Assembly (NCBI RefSeq): GCF_007830235.1
Contig: NZ_VLKI01000004.1
Location: 186,001-250,000 of the forward strand
Length of the DNA: 64,000 bases
Reading direction: 5' to 3'
Source of the DNA: Cytobacillus oceanisediminis
GTDB lineage: Bacteria; Bacillota; Bacilli; Bacillales; Cytobacillaceae
Position 1 is the first letter of the stretch. Every line of letters begins with the position of its first letter. A model generated the notes under the pieces. The model was not told the DNA's origin and searched no databases. It saw nothing but the letters and a program-made list of their open reading frames with translations. Positions 8,791-17,125 of this stretch are shown one piece after another. The translations under genes and the position numbers were made by a program.

Positions 8791-8818
8791 GCTTTCTCCA
8801 TCCCGGGATGGAGAAAGC
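8791..8818 (+). repeat. 28-bp perfect palindrome
   Basis: Arms GCTTTCTCCATCCC and GGGATGGAGAAAGC meet without a spacer. It lies between the aminopeptidase start and the terminator of the decayed MFS gene. It has no adjacent T-run on its own, so it may be an operator or a recombination/REP-like relic. Confidence 0.6.
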
Positions 8819-8823
8819 AAATA

Positions 8824-8853
8824 AAAAAGGAACCTTATACAGATTCCTTTTTA
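8824..8853 (-). terminator. terminator of the decayed MFS gene
   Basis: On the minus strand AAAGGAATC and GGTTCCTTT form a stem around TGTATAA, followed by TTTATTT; it overlaps the old stop codon. Confidence 0.6.
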
Positions 8854-9415
8854 GCATTAATTGTACTGCTCCTTTCGGGAGGTGCAAACATCAGCCAATA
8901 TAAGAATAAACTTAATACGGCTAGTAAAGCCAGGATGATAAATGTCCAAATCCGATCCAGACCGTTAGCGGAATGGATATAGGAGCAATGGTCTTCCCGA
9001 TGGTAAATCGGAGGGAGGCTGCAGCAAAATATTGGCCCCTCACCATCGCCTGGCTTGCTGGCCAATAAAATGAACTGAAGACACCCACTAGAGCAAAGCA
9101 GACAAAGCCAAGTACAGGAGAATTCAGCCAGGGAGAACTCGCGGAGGCAAAAAACTAAAAAGGATACTCCCTGCCCAAAGGCTGCTAGATCCATCATTCT
9201 CTTTCGCCCGAATCGTTCCGCACAATAGCCTCCCATTAAGTTGGCCAGCACAGAAAAAACCTGCGAAAAAATAAGCAATAACCCGGCTTTGTCTTTTCCG
9301 AATTCATCCGCAAAATAAATCGTTAAAACGGGAAGAACATCCAAAACGTAATATTCATTAGCGCTTCCCCAAATAGTCTCACCTTTAAATTCTTATCCCA
9401 ATCTCTTATTCTCAT
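8835..9415 (-). pseudogene. decayed MFS transporter with internal deletion and frameshifts
   Basis: A major facilitator gene reduced to about 190 codons from a usual 400. The original start is the ATG at 9415 (MRIRDWDKNLKVRLFG). Near 9330 an extra base breaks the frame between MFFPF and LTIYFADEFG. A second shift occurs near 9140: the true continuation is GFVCFALVGVFSSFYWPASQAMV. That segment is joined directly to RGQYFAAASLRFTIGKTIAP, which belongs near TM11, so roughly 200 residues are deleted. A third shift near 8965 leads into WTFIILALLAVLSLFLYWLMF, the last helix. The terminator survives. The original substrate is unknown, probably a drug. Confidence 0.88.
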
Positions 9416-9496
9416 GCTGTTTCCCCGACTTCGATTATCAGAATAGCGCTATCATAATACCAAGTTTGAACAAAATACAAGATGTTTTTATCTATG

Positions 9497-9532
9497 AAAA
9501 AAGCCAAAAATCGCATTGGATTTGGCCTTTTC
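9497..9532 (-). terminator. probable terminator of the AtoE-type permease gene
   Basis: GCCAAA and TTTGGC arms on either side of an imperfect loop, with a T-run on the minus strand. Confidence 0.55.
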
Positions 9533-9535
9533 ACA

Positions 9536-10852
9536 TTAATAAACAAAAAACATAAGAATTGTTGTAATGAATCCAACCCAAATGCCTAATAAGATGCAGT
9601 AGCCCATAATATGGCGGATATGAAGGCCGACGACACTTAAAATTGGCAGTGCCCAGAAAGGCTGGATTAAGTTAGTCCAGGCATCACCCCAGCCGACAGC
9701 CATAGCTGTAACCGCTGGATCCACTCCCAACTGAAGGCCGGCAGGTACTTGAAGCGGCCCCTGCAAAGCCCATTGCCCTCCGCCTGAAGGAGCAAGAATA
9801 TTAACGAAGCCAGCTGTCCAATAAGTGAAAATATCAAAAGTCTCTTTGCTGGCTATTGATGTCATTCCGTTAATAATAGATTCTGCAAGTCCAGAGCTTC
9901 CAAGAACGGCAATGATGCCGGCATAAAAAGGAAATTGCAGAATAATAGGCGAAATGGCAGAAGCTGCTTCTTTAAAGGCCTTTGCATATTGGATCAGTGA
10001 TTTATGAAGAATCAGCCCAAGTGAGAGAAAAGCAATATTAATAAGATTTAAATCCAGGTTACGCCCATTTACAAATTCAAAAACAATATAAATGAGGCCT
10101 ATTAACCCAATAGCTATTCCTAGAAAAGGAGTGCTTTCCAGCTTTCCTGCAGGTGTGTCATTCGAGTTTTCCTCCTGTTCAGCTGCCTTTTTGGAATTCG
10201 TCGGAGGAGTATAGGATATAATCCCTTTTTTAGGTGCCATCAATACAATGAAGATCGGAATGGTAATTAAAAGAGCAACCAGAATAGTGATGGTGCCTGG
10301 ATGAAAAATCGTCTCTGAAGTAGGGATCACTCCAGCCACTTTCTCCAGAAAATGTCCTTCAGTCGCTACAGTAAGCCCAATAGAGCTGGATAAACCAGCT
10401 GTGTATAAAACAGTAGGCGCATATGCTGCCGCAATTAAAAGGGGAAAGTGTGCATTCTGATTCCTTTTGCCGACTTCACGGGCAATAATGGCTCCAACTA
10501 CAACGGCAAGTCCCCAGTTAATATAGTAAGCGGCAGAAGAAATAAGAAAAGTCAGTACGTAAGCCTGGTTAGCAGTCTGTGCTTTGGATGCCAGGTTTTC
10601 AAGGATTCGCTCGACTGTTGGGACTGAAGCAAGCGCCATTCCGGTCATCAGCAGGAGGACCATTTGCATAGTAAAAGCGAGATACACCCAGAAACCGTCA
10701 CCAAAGGATTTAAACAACTCCACAGGCTCGGATGGCTTCATGAAAAGCCCAAGGATAAAGACAAATAGTGTCATCAATACAGCGATGACAAAAGCATCCG
10801 GAAGATATTTCTCTACGAGCTTTGAAAAACGGTCTGCCATTCTCGTTAACAT
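9536..10852 (-). CDS. short-chain fatty acid transporter family protein (AtoE type)
   Basis: Membrane protein of 438 residues with about 12 hydrophobic segments, matching the AtoE / short-chain fatty acid uptake family. Family hallmarks: the start MADRFSKLVEKYLPDAFVIAVLMT, the segment YYINWGLAVVVGAIIAREVG, and the C-terminal motif ILAPSGGGQWALQGP followed by GWGDAWTNLIQPFWALP. E. coli AtoE imports acetoacetate and butyrate. The start at 10852 follows AAAGGAGAG. It has no adjacent acetoacetate or butyrate catabolic genes, so the substrate is inferred from the family only. Confidence 0.88.
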   Translation of the reverse strand: MLTRMADRFSKLVEKYLPDAFVIAVLMTLFVFILGLFMKPSEPVELFKSFGDGFWVYLAFTMQMVLLLMTGMALASVPTVERILENLASKAQTANQAYVLTFLISSAAYYINWGLAVVVGAIIAREVGKRNQNAHFPLLIAAAYAPTVLYTAGLSSSIGLTVATEGHFLEKVAGVIPTSETIFHPGTITILVALLITIPIFIVLMAPKKGIISYTPPTNSKKAAEQEENSNDTPAGKLESTPFLGIAIGLIGLIYIVFEFVNGRNLDLNLINIAFLSLGLILHKSLIQYAKAFKEAASAISPIILQFPFYAGIIAVLGSSGLAESIINGMTSIASKETFDIFTYWTAGFVNILAPSGGGQWALQGPLQVPAGLQLGVDPAVTAMAVGWGDAWTNLIQPFWALPILSVVGLHIRHIMGYCILLGIWVGFITTILMFFVY

Positions 10853-10995
10853 TGTGTCACTCTCCTTTCAGTGTTAGTACATGCTATGGAGAGGACGAGC
10901 TCAATATTCTTAGAAAAGCTCTAGCTGATCGGCGGTGCGTTGGAGGGAAGTACGTATAGTCTAGGAGAGCCGAAGCTAAACAGTTATCGGGGATC

Positions 10996-11026
10996 AAAAA
11001 ATAAAACCCCCGGCATCAGCCGGGGG
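10996..11026 (-). terminator. terminator of topB
   Basis: GC-rich stem CCCCCGGC/GCCGGGGG around TGAT, followed on the minus strand by TTTTATTTTTT. The 140 nt between this and the permease start show nothing recognisable. Confidence 0.9.
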
Positions 11027-11033
11027 CAAAGCT

Positions 11034-13127
11034 TTAATCCTTATCTTCCATCGCAGCCTTAAGCAAATCGCCAAGGCTTGTTCCAAAGGAGTCTTCCTTT
11101 TGGGTATATTTTTGGACAAGTTTTCGTTCTTCGCGTTTATTGACTGCTTTTTTCTTGTCCTGGGCTTTTTCAACGACGTTGCATGGGCGGCATTGGAAGT
11201 ATGCACCTGCTTTGCCCTGGTGGATTTCCATTTTCTTGCGGCATTGAGGGCAGCGGCGGTTCGAAAGCTTCGGATCTTTCCGCTTACGGAAACTGCACTC
11301 CAGATTTGAACAGACCAGTATTTTCCCATCCTTTGTGTTCCTCTCTTTCAGGAAGGAATCACATTCGGGGCATTTCGAGCCTGTCAGATTATGGGCACGA
11401 TAAGACTTATCGCTCTTTTTAATCTCGGATACCAATGTCCTTGTCTGCTTGCGGATGTTCTGCAGGAATTCTTTTGGGTCTGCTTTTCCTCGTGCAATTT
11501 TTTCTAAATCCTGTTCCCATTTGGCAGTCAGTTCAGGCGACTTTAAATCATTATTTACAAGGTCCATGAGCTGCTTGCCCTTTTTGGTTGGATGAAGGCG
11601 GCCATTTTGCCGTTCCACTGCTTCCGTCTCAAGCAAGCGTTCAATAATTTCTGCTCTTGTGGCGGGTGTTCCAAGGCTGTATTTTTCCATTTGGGTCAAA
11701 ATATCCGCTTCAGAATAACGGAGCGGCGGTTCGGTCAGCTTGGCATCTGCCTCTGTTGATTGAACCGTAAAGGATTGCCCTTTTGAGATGTTTTTAAGGC
11801 TTTGCTTTCCTATTTCTTCATCGGTATTCCGTTCAACCTTGCGATAACCCAAATCGATAACTGCCGTTTCTCTGGCTGTAAAGGTTTCGCCGTTTATGTC
11901 AATAACGGCATGGATGCTTTCATACTTATATGGGTTATGGAATAGTGCCAGGAATCTGCGCAAGATTAATTCATACAGCTTGCGCTCATCCGTGGACAAA
12001 TCACCAAGATGGACACGTTCCTCCGTTGGGATTATGGCATGGTGGTCAGTGACCTTTTCATTGTTAAAGACCCGCTTCGCCAGTACATTCCCCTGATTTG
12101 CCAGGATCTGCCGCACTTCGTCCTTATAGGAAGCGGCAATGCCATGGAGGCGGTCAATCATGGTTGCTTCCATATCCTTTGTCAAATAGCGGGAATCTGT
12201 TCTCGGATATGTGACAAGCTTATGCTGTTCATAAAGCTTCTGCAGCACATTTGATGTTTTCTTGGCCGAAAAGCCAAAACGTTTATTAGCATCACGCTGC
12301 AGCTCGGTCAAATCATAAGGAAGCGGCTGCGGCTCCGTTTTTTCCTTCCGGTTTATAGATTGGATAATGGCTTTTTGCCCTTTTGTTTTAGAGACAATTT
12401 CATCAGCTGTTTCTTTTGAAAAAACGCGTTTTTCACCGTTCTTTTCCCAATCAGCCTGAAGAGGCCCTACCTGGGCACGAATGGTCCAGTACTCTTTAGG
12501 AACAAACTTTTGAATGGTTTTTTCCCTTTCCATAATAAGCGCCAGAGTCGGTGTCTGCACCCTTCCTGCGGAAAGAGGGTCCTTATATTTGGTGGTCAGT
12601 GCTCTTGTTACATTTAAGCCAATGAGCCAATCGGCTTCCGCCCGGCAGACTGCGGATTCATATAGATCGTCGAATTGTTTCCCCGGCTTCAGATTTTTAA
12701 ATCCATCCCGGATAGCACGGTCTGTAACAGAGGAAATCCATAATCGTTTGATTGGTTTGCGCCAGCGGATTTTTTCCAGTATCCAGCGTGCGACAAGCTC
12801 ACCTTCGCGGCCGGCATCCGTAGCAATAATGACCTCATTGATATTCGTACGCTTTGCCAGGTTTTCAATTGCTTTATACTGGTGGCTTGTCTGTTTCATC
12901 ACCTTCAGCCCCATTTGATCAGGGATGATAGGCAGGTCCTCCAGCTTCCATGTTTTATATTTGCTGTCATAGTGTTCGGGCATCTTTAATTCGATTAGAT
13001 GTCCCAGCGCCCAAGTAACGACATATTTGTCGCCTTCTATATAGCTTTTATGTGATTGCCGGCAGCCCAGCACCCTTGCAATTTCACGTGCAACACTGGG
13101 CTTTTCTGCAAGAACTAGTGATTTCAT
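11034..13127 (-). CDS. topB: DNA topoisomerase III (type IA)
   Basis: Protein of 697 residues, the Bacillus TopB size. It relaxes negative supercoils and decatenates DNA through a 5'-phosphotyrosyl intermediate. The Toprim domain opens with MKSLVLAEKPSVAREIA and has ATDAGREGE at residues 102-110. The active-site tyrosine is Tyr307 in LVTYPRTDSRYL. The C-terminal region has topoisomerase zinc-finger modules: CPECDSFLKERN with CSNLEC, then CPQCRKKMEI with CRPC, followed by a basic tail. The start follows AAAGGAG. It is monocistronic with its own strong terminator. Confidence 0.97.
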   Translation of the reverse strand: MKSLVLAEKPSVAREIARVLGCRQSHKSYIEGDKYVVTWALGHLIELKMPEHYDSKYKTWKLEDLPIIPDQMGLKVMKQTSHQYKAIENLAKRTNINEVIIATDAGREGELVARWILEKIRWRKPIKRLWISSVTDRAIRDGFKNLKPGKQFDDLYESAVCRAEADWLIGLNVTRALTTKYKDPLSAGRVQTPTLALIMEREKTIQKFVPKEYWTIRAQVGPLQADWEKNGEKRVFSKETADEIVSKTKGQKAIIQSINRKEKTEPQPLPYDLTELQRDANKRFGFSAKKTSNVLQKLYEQHKLVTYPRTDSRYLTKDMEATMIDRLHGIAASYKDEVRQILANQGNVLAKRVFNNEKVTDHHAIIPTEERVHLGDLSTDERKLYELILRRFLALFHNPYKYESIHAVIDINGETFTARETAVIDLGYRKVERNTDEEIGKQSLKNISKGQSFTVQSTEADAKLTEPPLRYSEADILTQMEKYSLGTPATRAEIIERLLETEAVERQNGRLHPTKKGKQLMDLVNNDLKSPELTAKWEQDLEKIARGKADPKEFLQNIRKQTRTLVSEIKKSDKSYRAHNLTGSKCPECDSFLKERNTKDGKILVCSNLECSFRKRKDPKLSNRRCPQCRKKMEIHQGKAGAYFQCRPCNVVEKAQDKKKAVNKREERKLVQKYTQKEDSFGTSLGDLLKAAMEDKD

Positions 13128-13386
13128 CGTAACTCCTTTCGATTACGGCAAGACCGCAATCCTTTTCTATCCTTACTCAGTATAGCGGAAAAGCATCAAA
13201 ATTTGTAATGGAGGGGTTATCTTTATTGAACAAGATAGGTAATCCTCAAAGAAAAAAGATATAAACGTTCAGCTGGTTTGGAAAGATAAGATATGTGGCA
13301 TAAGGTGTATTGCTTTCAATTTAAAACCCATTCATTTTACAATGAAATTACCAATATCTTTACAAATGGAAAGACAAGGTGAAATT

Positions 13387-14238
13387 ATGGATTTAAAATA
13401 CAGAAGACTATTTGATTTTATTCAAGCCAATTCAAAAAACATTACTGACAAGTGGCTTTCAATGAGAGAAAAACAGGAAGATTCCATTTACTCAGCCGAT
13501 GCAGATCCAGCTTACGAGAAATTGCTGCGCGAACAAAACGCTTTTACTAACTATACCGTTTCCACTGCTCTGCTGGAAGACGAGAAGCAATTCGCCGAAA
13601 ACATGGAGAGGTGGGCCAGCACAGTAGCGGAAAGCAGAATTGAATCGGATACGCCTATTTATGAAGTCCTTGAAGCTTTAAGCAATGTAAGAGAAACATT
13701 TTGGCATTTTGTTGAGAAGTTTATAAAGGAAAATCAGGATGAAATTTCAACAGACGATATCTTGAAGTGGAGTTCCATCATTAATACAGCATTCGATAAG
13801 TTAATTAATAAGTTTACGGAGAAGTACTATAACCTTACAAATAGAAGGCTTATAGCACAGCAAAATTTGATCAACGAACTTGGATCTCCAGTTATTCCTG
13901 TTAAAGATTCAACTGCTGTTCTGCCATTGATCGGCAATATTGATACGGAGCGTGCACAATTGCTTTTGGAGCAAATCCCGCAAAAATGTGCAAAGGAAAA
14001 CATAGAACACCTTTTTATCGATTTATCGGGTGTTGCCATTATTGATACGATGGTTGCCCACCAAATATTTTCACTGACAATAGGGTTAAAGCTGCTGGGT
14101 GTAAAGTCAACCATTTCCGGCATTCGCCCTGAAGTTGCCCAGACTTCCATCCAGTTGGGCTTGGACTTTACAGGCATAGATACTTACAGTACATTAAAGC
14201 ATGCTTTGAGAAGGCAAAGGATAGAAAACAAAGAATAA
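13387..14238 (+). CDS. RsbR-family stressosome protein (RsbRD/YqhA-like)
   Basis: Product of 283 residues. An N-terminal all-helical globin-like sensor region (about 1-160) is followed by a C-terminal STAS domain. RsbR paralogues form the stressosome with RsbS and RsbT, which releases RsbT to activate sigma-B. The STAS domain has LFIDLSGVAIIDTMVAHQ, with the phosphorylatable threonine of DTMVA. The second RsbRA phosphosite (EISTP in the linker) is here ELGSP, so serine may replace threonine. I chose the ATG at 13387, preceded by AAGGTG; the reading from 13342 has no binding site. A terminator follows. The gap 13128-13386 shows no gene. Confidence 0.88.
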   Translation: MDLKYRRLFDFIQANSKNITDKWLSMREKQEDSIYSADADPAYEKLLREQNAFTNYTVSTALLEDEKQFAENMERWASTVAESRIESDTPIYEVLEALSNVRETFWHFVEKFIKENQDEISTDDILKWSSIINTAFDKLINKFTEKYYNLTNRRLIAQQNLINELGSPVIPVKDSTAVLPLIGNIDTERAQLLLEQIPQKCAKENIEHLFIDLSGVAIIDTMVAHQIFSLTIGLKLLGVKSTISGIRPEVAQTSIQLGLDFTGIDTYSTLKHALRRQRIENKE

Positions 14239-14250
14239 TAATGGGGAGAG

Positions 14251-14282
14251 AAGAGCTGGCATGAGTACCAGCTCTTTTTATT
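14251..14282 (+). terminator. terminator of the RsbR-like gene
   Basis: AAGAGCTGG and CCAGCTCTT arms around CATGAGTA, followed by TTTATT. Confidence 0.85.
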
Positions 14283-14356
14283 ATGAAGAAGAGTTAAAAT
14301 GCTTTACTGTATTACCATTCTAACAATCTAACTTGTTAAAAACTGGTAAAAATTAA

Positions 14357-14386
14357 TTGACAAACATTCATTAGAACACATAAGAT
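14357..14386 (+). promoter_or_regulatory. sigma-A-type promoter upstream of hutH
   Basis: TTGACA at 14357-14362, an 18-nt spacer, then TAAGAT at 14381-14386. A transcript from here has a leader of about 200 nt before hutH that contains a leader ORF and an attenuator-like hairpin. Confidence 0.6.
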
Positions 14387-14421
14387 TAATTATATTCAGA
14401 AAATATAAAGGCATTGGACTG

Positions 14422-14496
14422 ATGATCATGAAACACCCAAAAAATTTTGCTGCGAATAATCCGTTTAAAAAGGCTGTATTTCAAACCTGTGTTTGA
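14422..14496 (+). CDS. possible 24-codon leader peptide of hutH
   Basis: Short frame beginning [12 protein letters not shown] and ending at a TGA inside the right arm of the downstream hairpin (14494-14496). A weak AAAGG lies about 10 nt before the ATG. Its position between promoter and terminator suggests that ribosome progress could control the hairpin. It contains one histidine codon, so classical histidine attenuation is not obvious. This may also be chance. Confidence 0.3.
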   Translation: MIMKHPKNFAANNPFKKAVFQTCV

Positions 14497-14515
14497 AATA
14501 CAGCCTTTTCTTTAT
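14468..14515 (+). terminator. attenuator-like terminator in the hutH leader
   Basis: A perfect 18-bp stem (14468-14485 with 14492-14509, core GGCTGTATTTCAAA) around a 6-nt loop is followed by CTTTATTT. The upstream gene already has its own terminator, and a promoter lies between the two, so this hairpin most likely acts on hutH transcription. B. subtilis hut uses HutP antitermination at a leader terminator; the U/AG-triplet HutP site was not recognised here. Confidence 0.75.
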
Positions 14516-14597
14516 TTCGCTAATGTACCGAGGAGGAAATGAAATGGAAAATCTAACAGGATCTATGATGACTTTAACGCATAGGAGGGAAAATAAA

Positions 14598-16091
14598 ATG
14601 GTTATTTTAAATGGAAATCAGCTTACTTTGAAAGAAGTCAATCGAGTTTTATTTGAAGGAGAAAAAGTAGCAGCATCTGAAGGGAGTATGGCGATTGTTA
14701 AAAATAGCCATGCAGCAGTGAAAAAAATTGTCAGTGAGGAAAAAGTCATTTACGGCATTAATACTGGCTTTGGAAAATTTAGCGATGTACTCATTGATCA
14801 AGGGGATGTACAGGGTCTTCAATTAAACCTGATCCGCTCGCATGCATGTGGTGTCGGAGAGCCATTTTCTGAGTCTGTATCAAGAGCAATGCTGCTTTTA
14901 AGAGCCAATGCATTATTAAAAGGATTTTCCGGAGTTCGCCCAGCAGTAATCGAGACGCTTCTAGAACTGGTTAATAAAAATATTCATCCGGTCATTCCCC
15001 AGCAAGGTTCGCTTGGTGCAAGCGGCGATTTGGCGCCTCTTTCCCATTTAGCACTGGTCTTAGTAGGGGAGGGTGAGGTATTTTACAATGGTGAAAGGAA
15101 GCCGGCATTGGAAGTTCTTGAGCAGGAAGGTATAGCGCCGCTAACATTGGAAGCAAAGGAAGGCCTTGCGCTTATCAATGGTACGCAGGCGATGACTGCG
15201 ATGGGTGTCGTAGCTTATCTTGAAGCAGAAAGGATGGCTTATCAAAGTGAATTGATTGCCGCTGTGACCATGGAAGGCTTAAATGGAATTATTGACGCCT
15301 TTGATGAAAATGTCCACCAGGCAAGAGGCTATCAGCAGCAGGTGGATACAGCAAGGAGGATGCGTGAATACCTGTCAGGGAGCAGTTTGATTACTAGGCA
15401 GGGAGAAATCCGGGTTCAGGATGCTTATTCGATCAGGTGCATTCCGCAGGTGCACGGTGCTTCCTGGCAGGCACTTGATTATGTAAAAGAAAAGCTTGAG
15501 ATTGAAATGAACGCAGCTACTGATAATCCGCTCATTTTTGATAATGGAGAAAGCGTCATTTCCGGCGGGAATTTTCATGGACAGCCGATTGCACTCGCAA
15601 TGGATTTTATGAAAATTGCTGTCGCGGAACTTGCCAATATTTCTGAGCGCAGAATTGAAAGGCTTGTCAATCCGCAGCTAAGTGATTTACCGCCATTTTT
15701 AAGCCCGGAGCCAGGCCTGCAATCAGGTGCGATGATTCTCCAATATGTGGCGGCTTCCCTTGTATCGGAAAATAAAACGCTTGCACATCCGGCAAGTGTC
15801 GATTCGATTCCTTCCTCTGGGAATCAGGAAGACCATGTCAGTATGGGAACGATTGGGTCAAGGCATGCATATCAGATTATCCAAAATGTTAATAAAGTCC
15901 TTGCCATTGAATTAATTTGCGCACTGCAGGCAGCAGAATACCGCGGATCAGAAAAAATGGCTGATAAAACAAAGAAATTCTATGAAGAAGCCAGAAAAAT
16001 TGTCCCTTCCATTACTAAGGATCGCATTTTCTCAAAGGATATTGAAGCATGCGCTTCCTGGCTAAAAAAAGTTGATATTGAAGCAATATAA
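14598..16091 (+). CDS. hutH: histidine ammonia-lyase HutH
   Basis: Deaminates histidine to trans-urocanate, the first step of histidine breakdown, as a cytosolic homotetramer. The product has 497 residues, close to the 508 of B. subtilis HutH. The MIO cofactor precursor Ala-Ser-Gly is present in [14 protein letters not shown], with [13 protein letters not shown] upstream and NPLIF and [10 protein letters not shown] further on. I chose the ATG at 14598 ([11 protein letters not shown]), which matches the B. subtilis start and follows AGGAGGG. An in-frame ATG at 14544 also has an AGGAGG, so an 18-residue longer form is possible. No hutU, hutI or hutG follows, which is unusual. Confidence 0.95.
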   Translation: MVILNGNQLTLKEVNRVLFEGEKVAASEGSMAIVKNSHAAVKKIVSEEKVIYGINTGFGKFSDVLIDQGDVQGLQLNLIRSHACGVGEPFSESVSRAMLLLRANALLKGFSGVRPAVIETLLELVNKNIHPVIPQQGSLGASGDLAPLSHLALVLVGEGEVFYNGERKPALEVLEQEGIAPLTLEAKEGLALINGTQAMTAMGVVAYLEAERMAYQSELIAAVTMEGLNGIIDAFDENVHQARGYQQQVDTARRMREYLSGSSLITRQGEIRVQDAYSIRCIPQVHGASWQALDYVKEKLEIEMNAATDNPLIFDNGESVISGGNFHGQPIALAMDFMKIAVAELANISERRIERLVNPQLSDLPPFLSPEPGLQSGAMILQYVAASLVSENKTLAHPASVDSIPSSGNQEDHVSMGTIGSRHAYQIIQNVNKVLAIELICALQAAEYRGSEKMADKTKKFYEEARKIVPSITKDRIFSKDIEACASWLKKVDIEAI

Positions 16092-16092
16092 A

Positions 16093-16132
16093 AAAATCAG
16101 GGTCTGAAATTTTTCAGACCCTGATTTTTATT
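16093..16132 (+). terminator. bidirectional terminator between hutH and a small gene
   Basis: AAATCAGGGTCTGAAA and TTTCAGACCCTGATTT arms with flanking A- and T-runs. Confidence 0.9.
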
Positions 16133-16316
16133 CCTTAGCTCGATCTTCAAGCTCTTTTGCTTCATCTTCTTCAAAGCGGTTTTTAAATGCTTCTTGTGTA
16201 ACAATTAATTCCTCGTCTTCTTGAGCTTCAGTTGTATGCTGTTCTACCATTGTATGTTCAGGAAAGTTCCCTGGATGATGCTTTCTTTTATGGTTGAAAT
16301 GTACTCCACGTGACAT
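16128..16316 (-). CDS. small acidic protein of unknown function
   Basis: Product of 62 residues. The N-terminal third is basic and histidine-rich (MSRGVHFNHKRKHHPGN); the rest is strongly acidic (EDEELIVTQEAFKNRFEEDEAKELEDRAKE) and probably helical. A good binding site (AAAGGAGC, 6 nt before the ATG) and a shared terminator with hutH support a real gene. I do not recognise a named family, although similar short charged proteins are common in Bacillaceae. There is no signal peptide or membrane segment. Confidence 0.7.
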   Translation of the reverse strand: MSRGVHFNHKRKHHPGNFPEHTMVEQHTTEAQEDEELIVTQEAFKNRFEEDEAKELEDRAKE

Positions 16317-16477
16317 GGTAATGCTCCTTTCATCTTTAAGGTTACGGGTCTTTCACTATTTTTCCCCCGAGTTTAAAGACTATGTATGGCAGCTTATTTT
16401 CATTCTTTCGCGTTCATTTTCCTTTTTAAAAGCATAAGTATATATGGTGGATATTGAAGTATGAAGGGAGCAAAGGA

Positions 16478-17086
16478 ATGGTGAATGAATTTAACGCAGC
16501 CGTCGCTGCAAGCCCAACGGTTTTTTGCGCAAGCCGTGGGGACCGTGCTCCGGTTTTCACCGCTGATGCCATTATTGATAATCAAATAAAAAAAATCAAT
16601 TTAGAGAATTATAAGGGCAAGTGGGTACTGCTGTTTTTTTATCCAAGCGACTTTACTTTTGTCTGACCGACAGAATTGGCGGCGGTCGCCGCTATTAATC
16701 CTTACTTAAAAGCACTCAACTGTGAAGTCATGTCCATTAGTACGGACAGTGTATATTCGCACAAAGTATTTAAGGAGACCTCTCCCTCTTTAAAAAAAGT
16801 AAATTTTCCGATGGTAAGCGACAGGACACATAAAATCAGCAGAGCATACCGGGTTCTGGATGAAAATTCTGGGGCAGCCGTAAGAGCATCCGTTTTTATT
16901 GATCCAAATGGGATCATCTCTGCAAAATTAATTTATCCAGGGGAAGTTGGCCGGAATCTTCATGAACATGTCAGAATTATGCAGGGGATTCAATATGCCC
17001 AGCAGACAGGGCAGGGAGTACCTGCAAATTGGAAGCCAGGCCAGCCTGGAATCATCAGGGATCCGAATTTAATAGGGAAGATCTAG
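16478..17086 (+). CDS. Prx1-type peroxiredoxin with in-frame UGA (probable selenocysteine) at the peroxidatic position
   Basis: Reading through TGA at 16664-16666 gives 202 residues, a full AhpC/Prx1 peroxiredoxin like B. subtilis YkuU. These enzymes reduce H2O2 and organic peroxides. The break falls on the catalytic residue: DFTFV, then UGA, then PTEL, where homologues have Cys (residue 63 here). The frame is intact on both sides ([45 protein letters not shown]). The resolving Cys of the VCPANWKPG motif is absent ([13 protein letters not shown]), so disulfide resolution would need another residue (Cys17 and Cys84 exist) or an external thiol. A SECIS-like hairpin follows the UGA. The ATG at 16478 has AGGGAG 7 nt upstream. 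The alternative is a nonsense mutation. Confidence 0.85.
16664..16694 (+). promoter_or_regulatory. candidate bacterial SECIS element
   Basis: UGA at 16664-16666 is followed by a stem of seven pairs, 16677-16683 (UGGCGGC) with 16688-16694 (GCCGCUA), one of them G-U, closing a GGUC loop at 16684-16687. Bacterial SECIS elements need a small loop with G in the first positions, 16-37 nt from the UGA; here the loop begins 17 nt after it. E. coli fdhF has the same GGUC loop one base further along. The bulged U of E. coli is not evident. Confidence 0.75.
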
Positions 17087-17125
17087 CAGGAGGAAGTGGA
17101 AGCTTTCTCTTGTTTTTTCATAGGG

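Noticed and set aside
10860..10990. RNA gene between the AtoE-type permease and topB
   Set aside because: No stable fold or conserved motif could be recognised by eye.
16454..16666. Peroxiredoxin as two separate genes (16454-16666 and 16676-17086)
   Set aside because: The two parts are one continuous domain in the same frame, and the second has no ribosome binding site.
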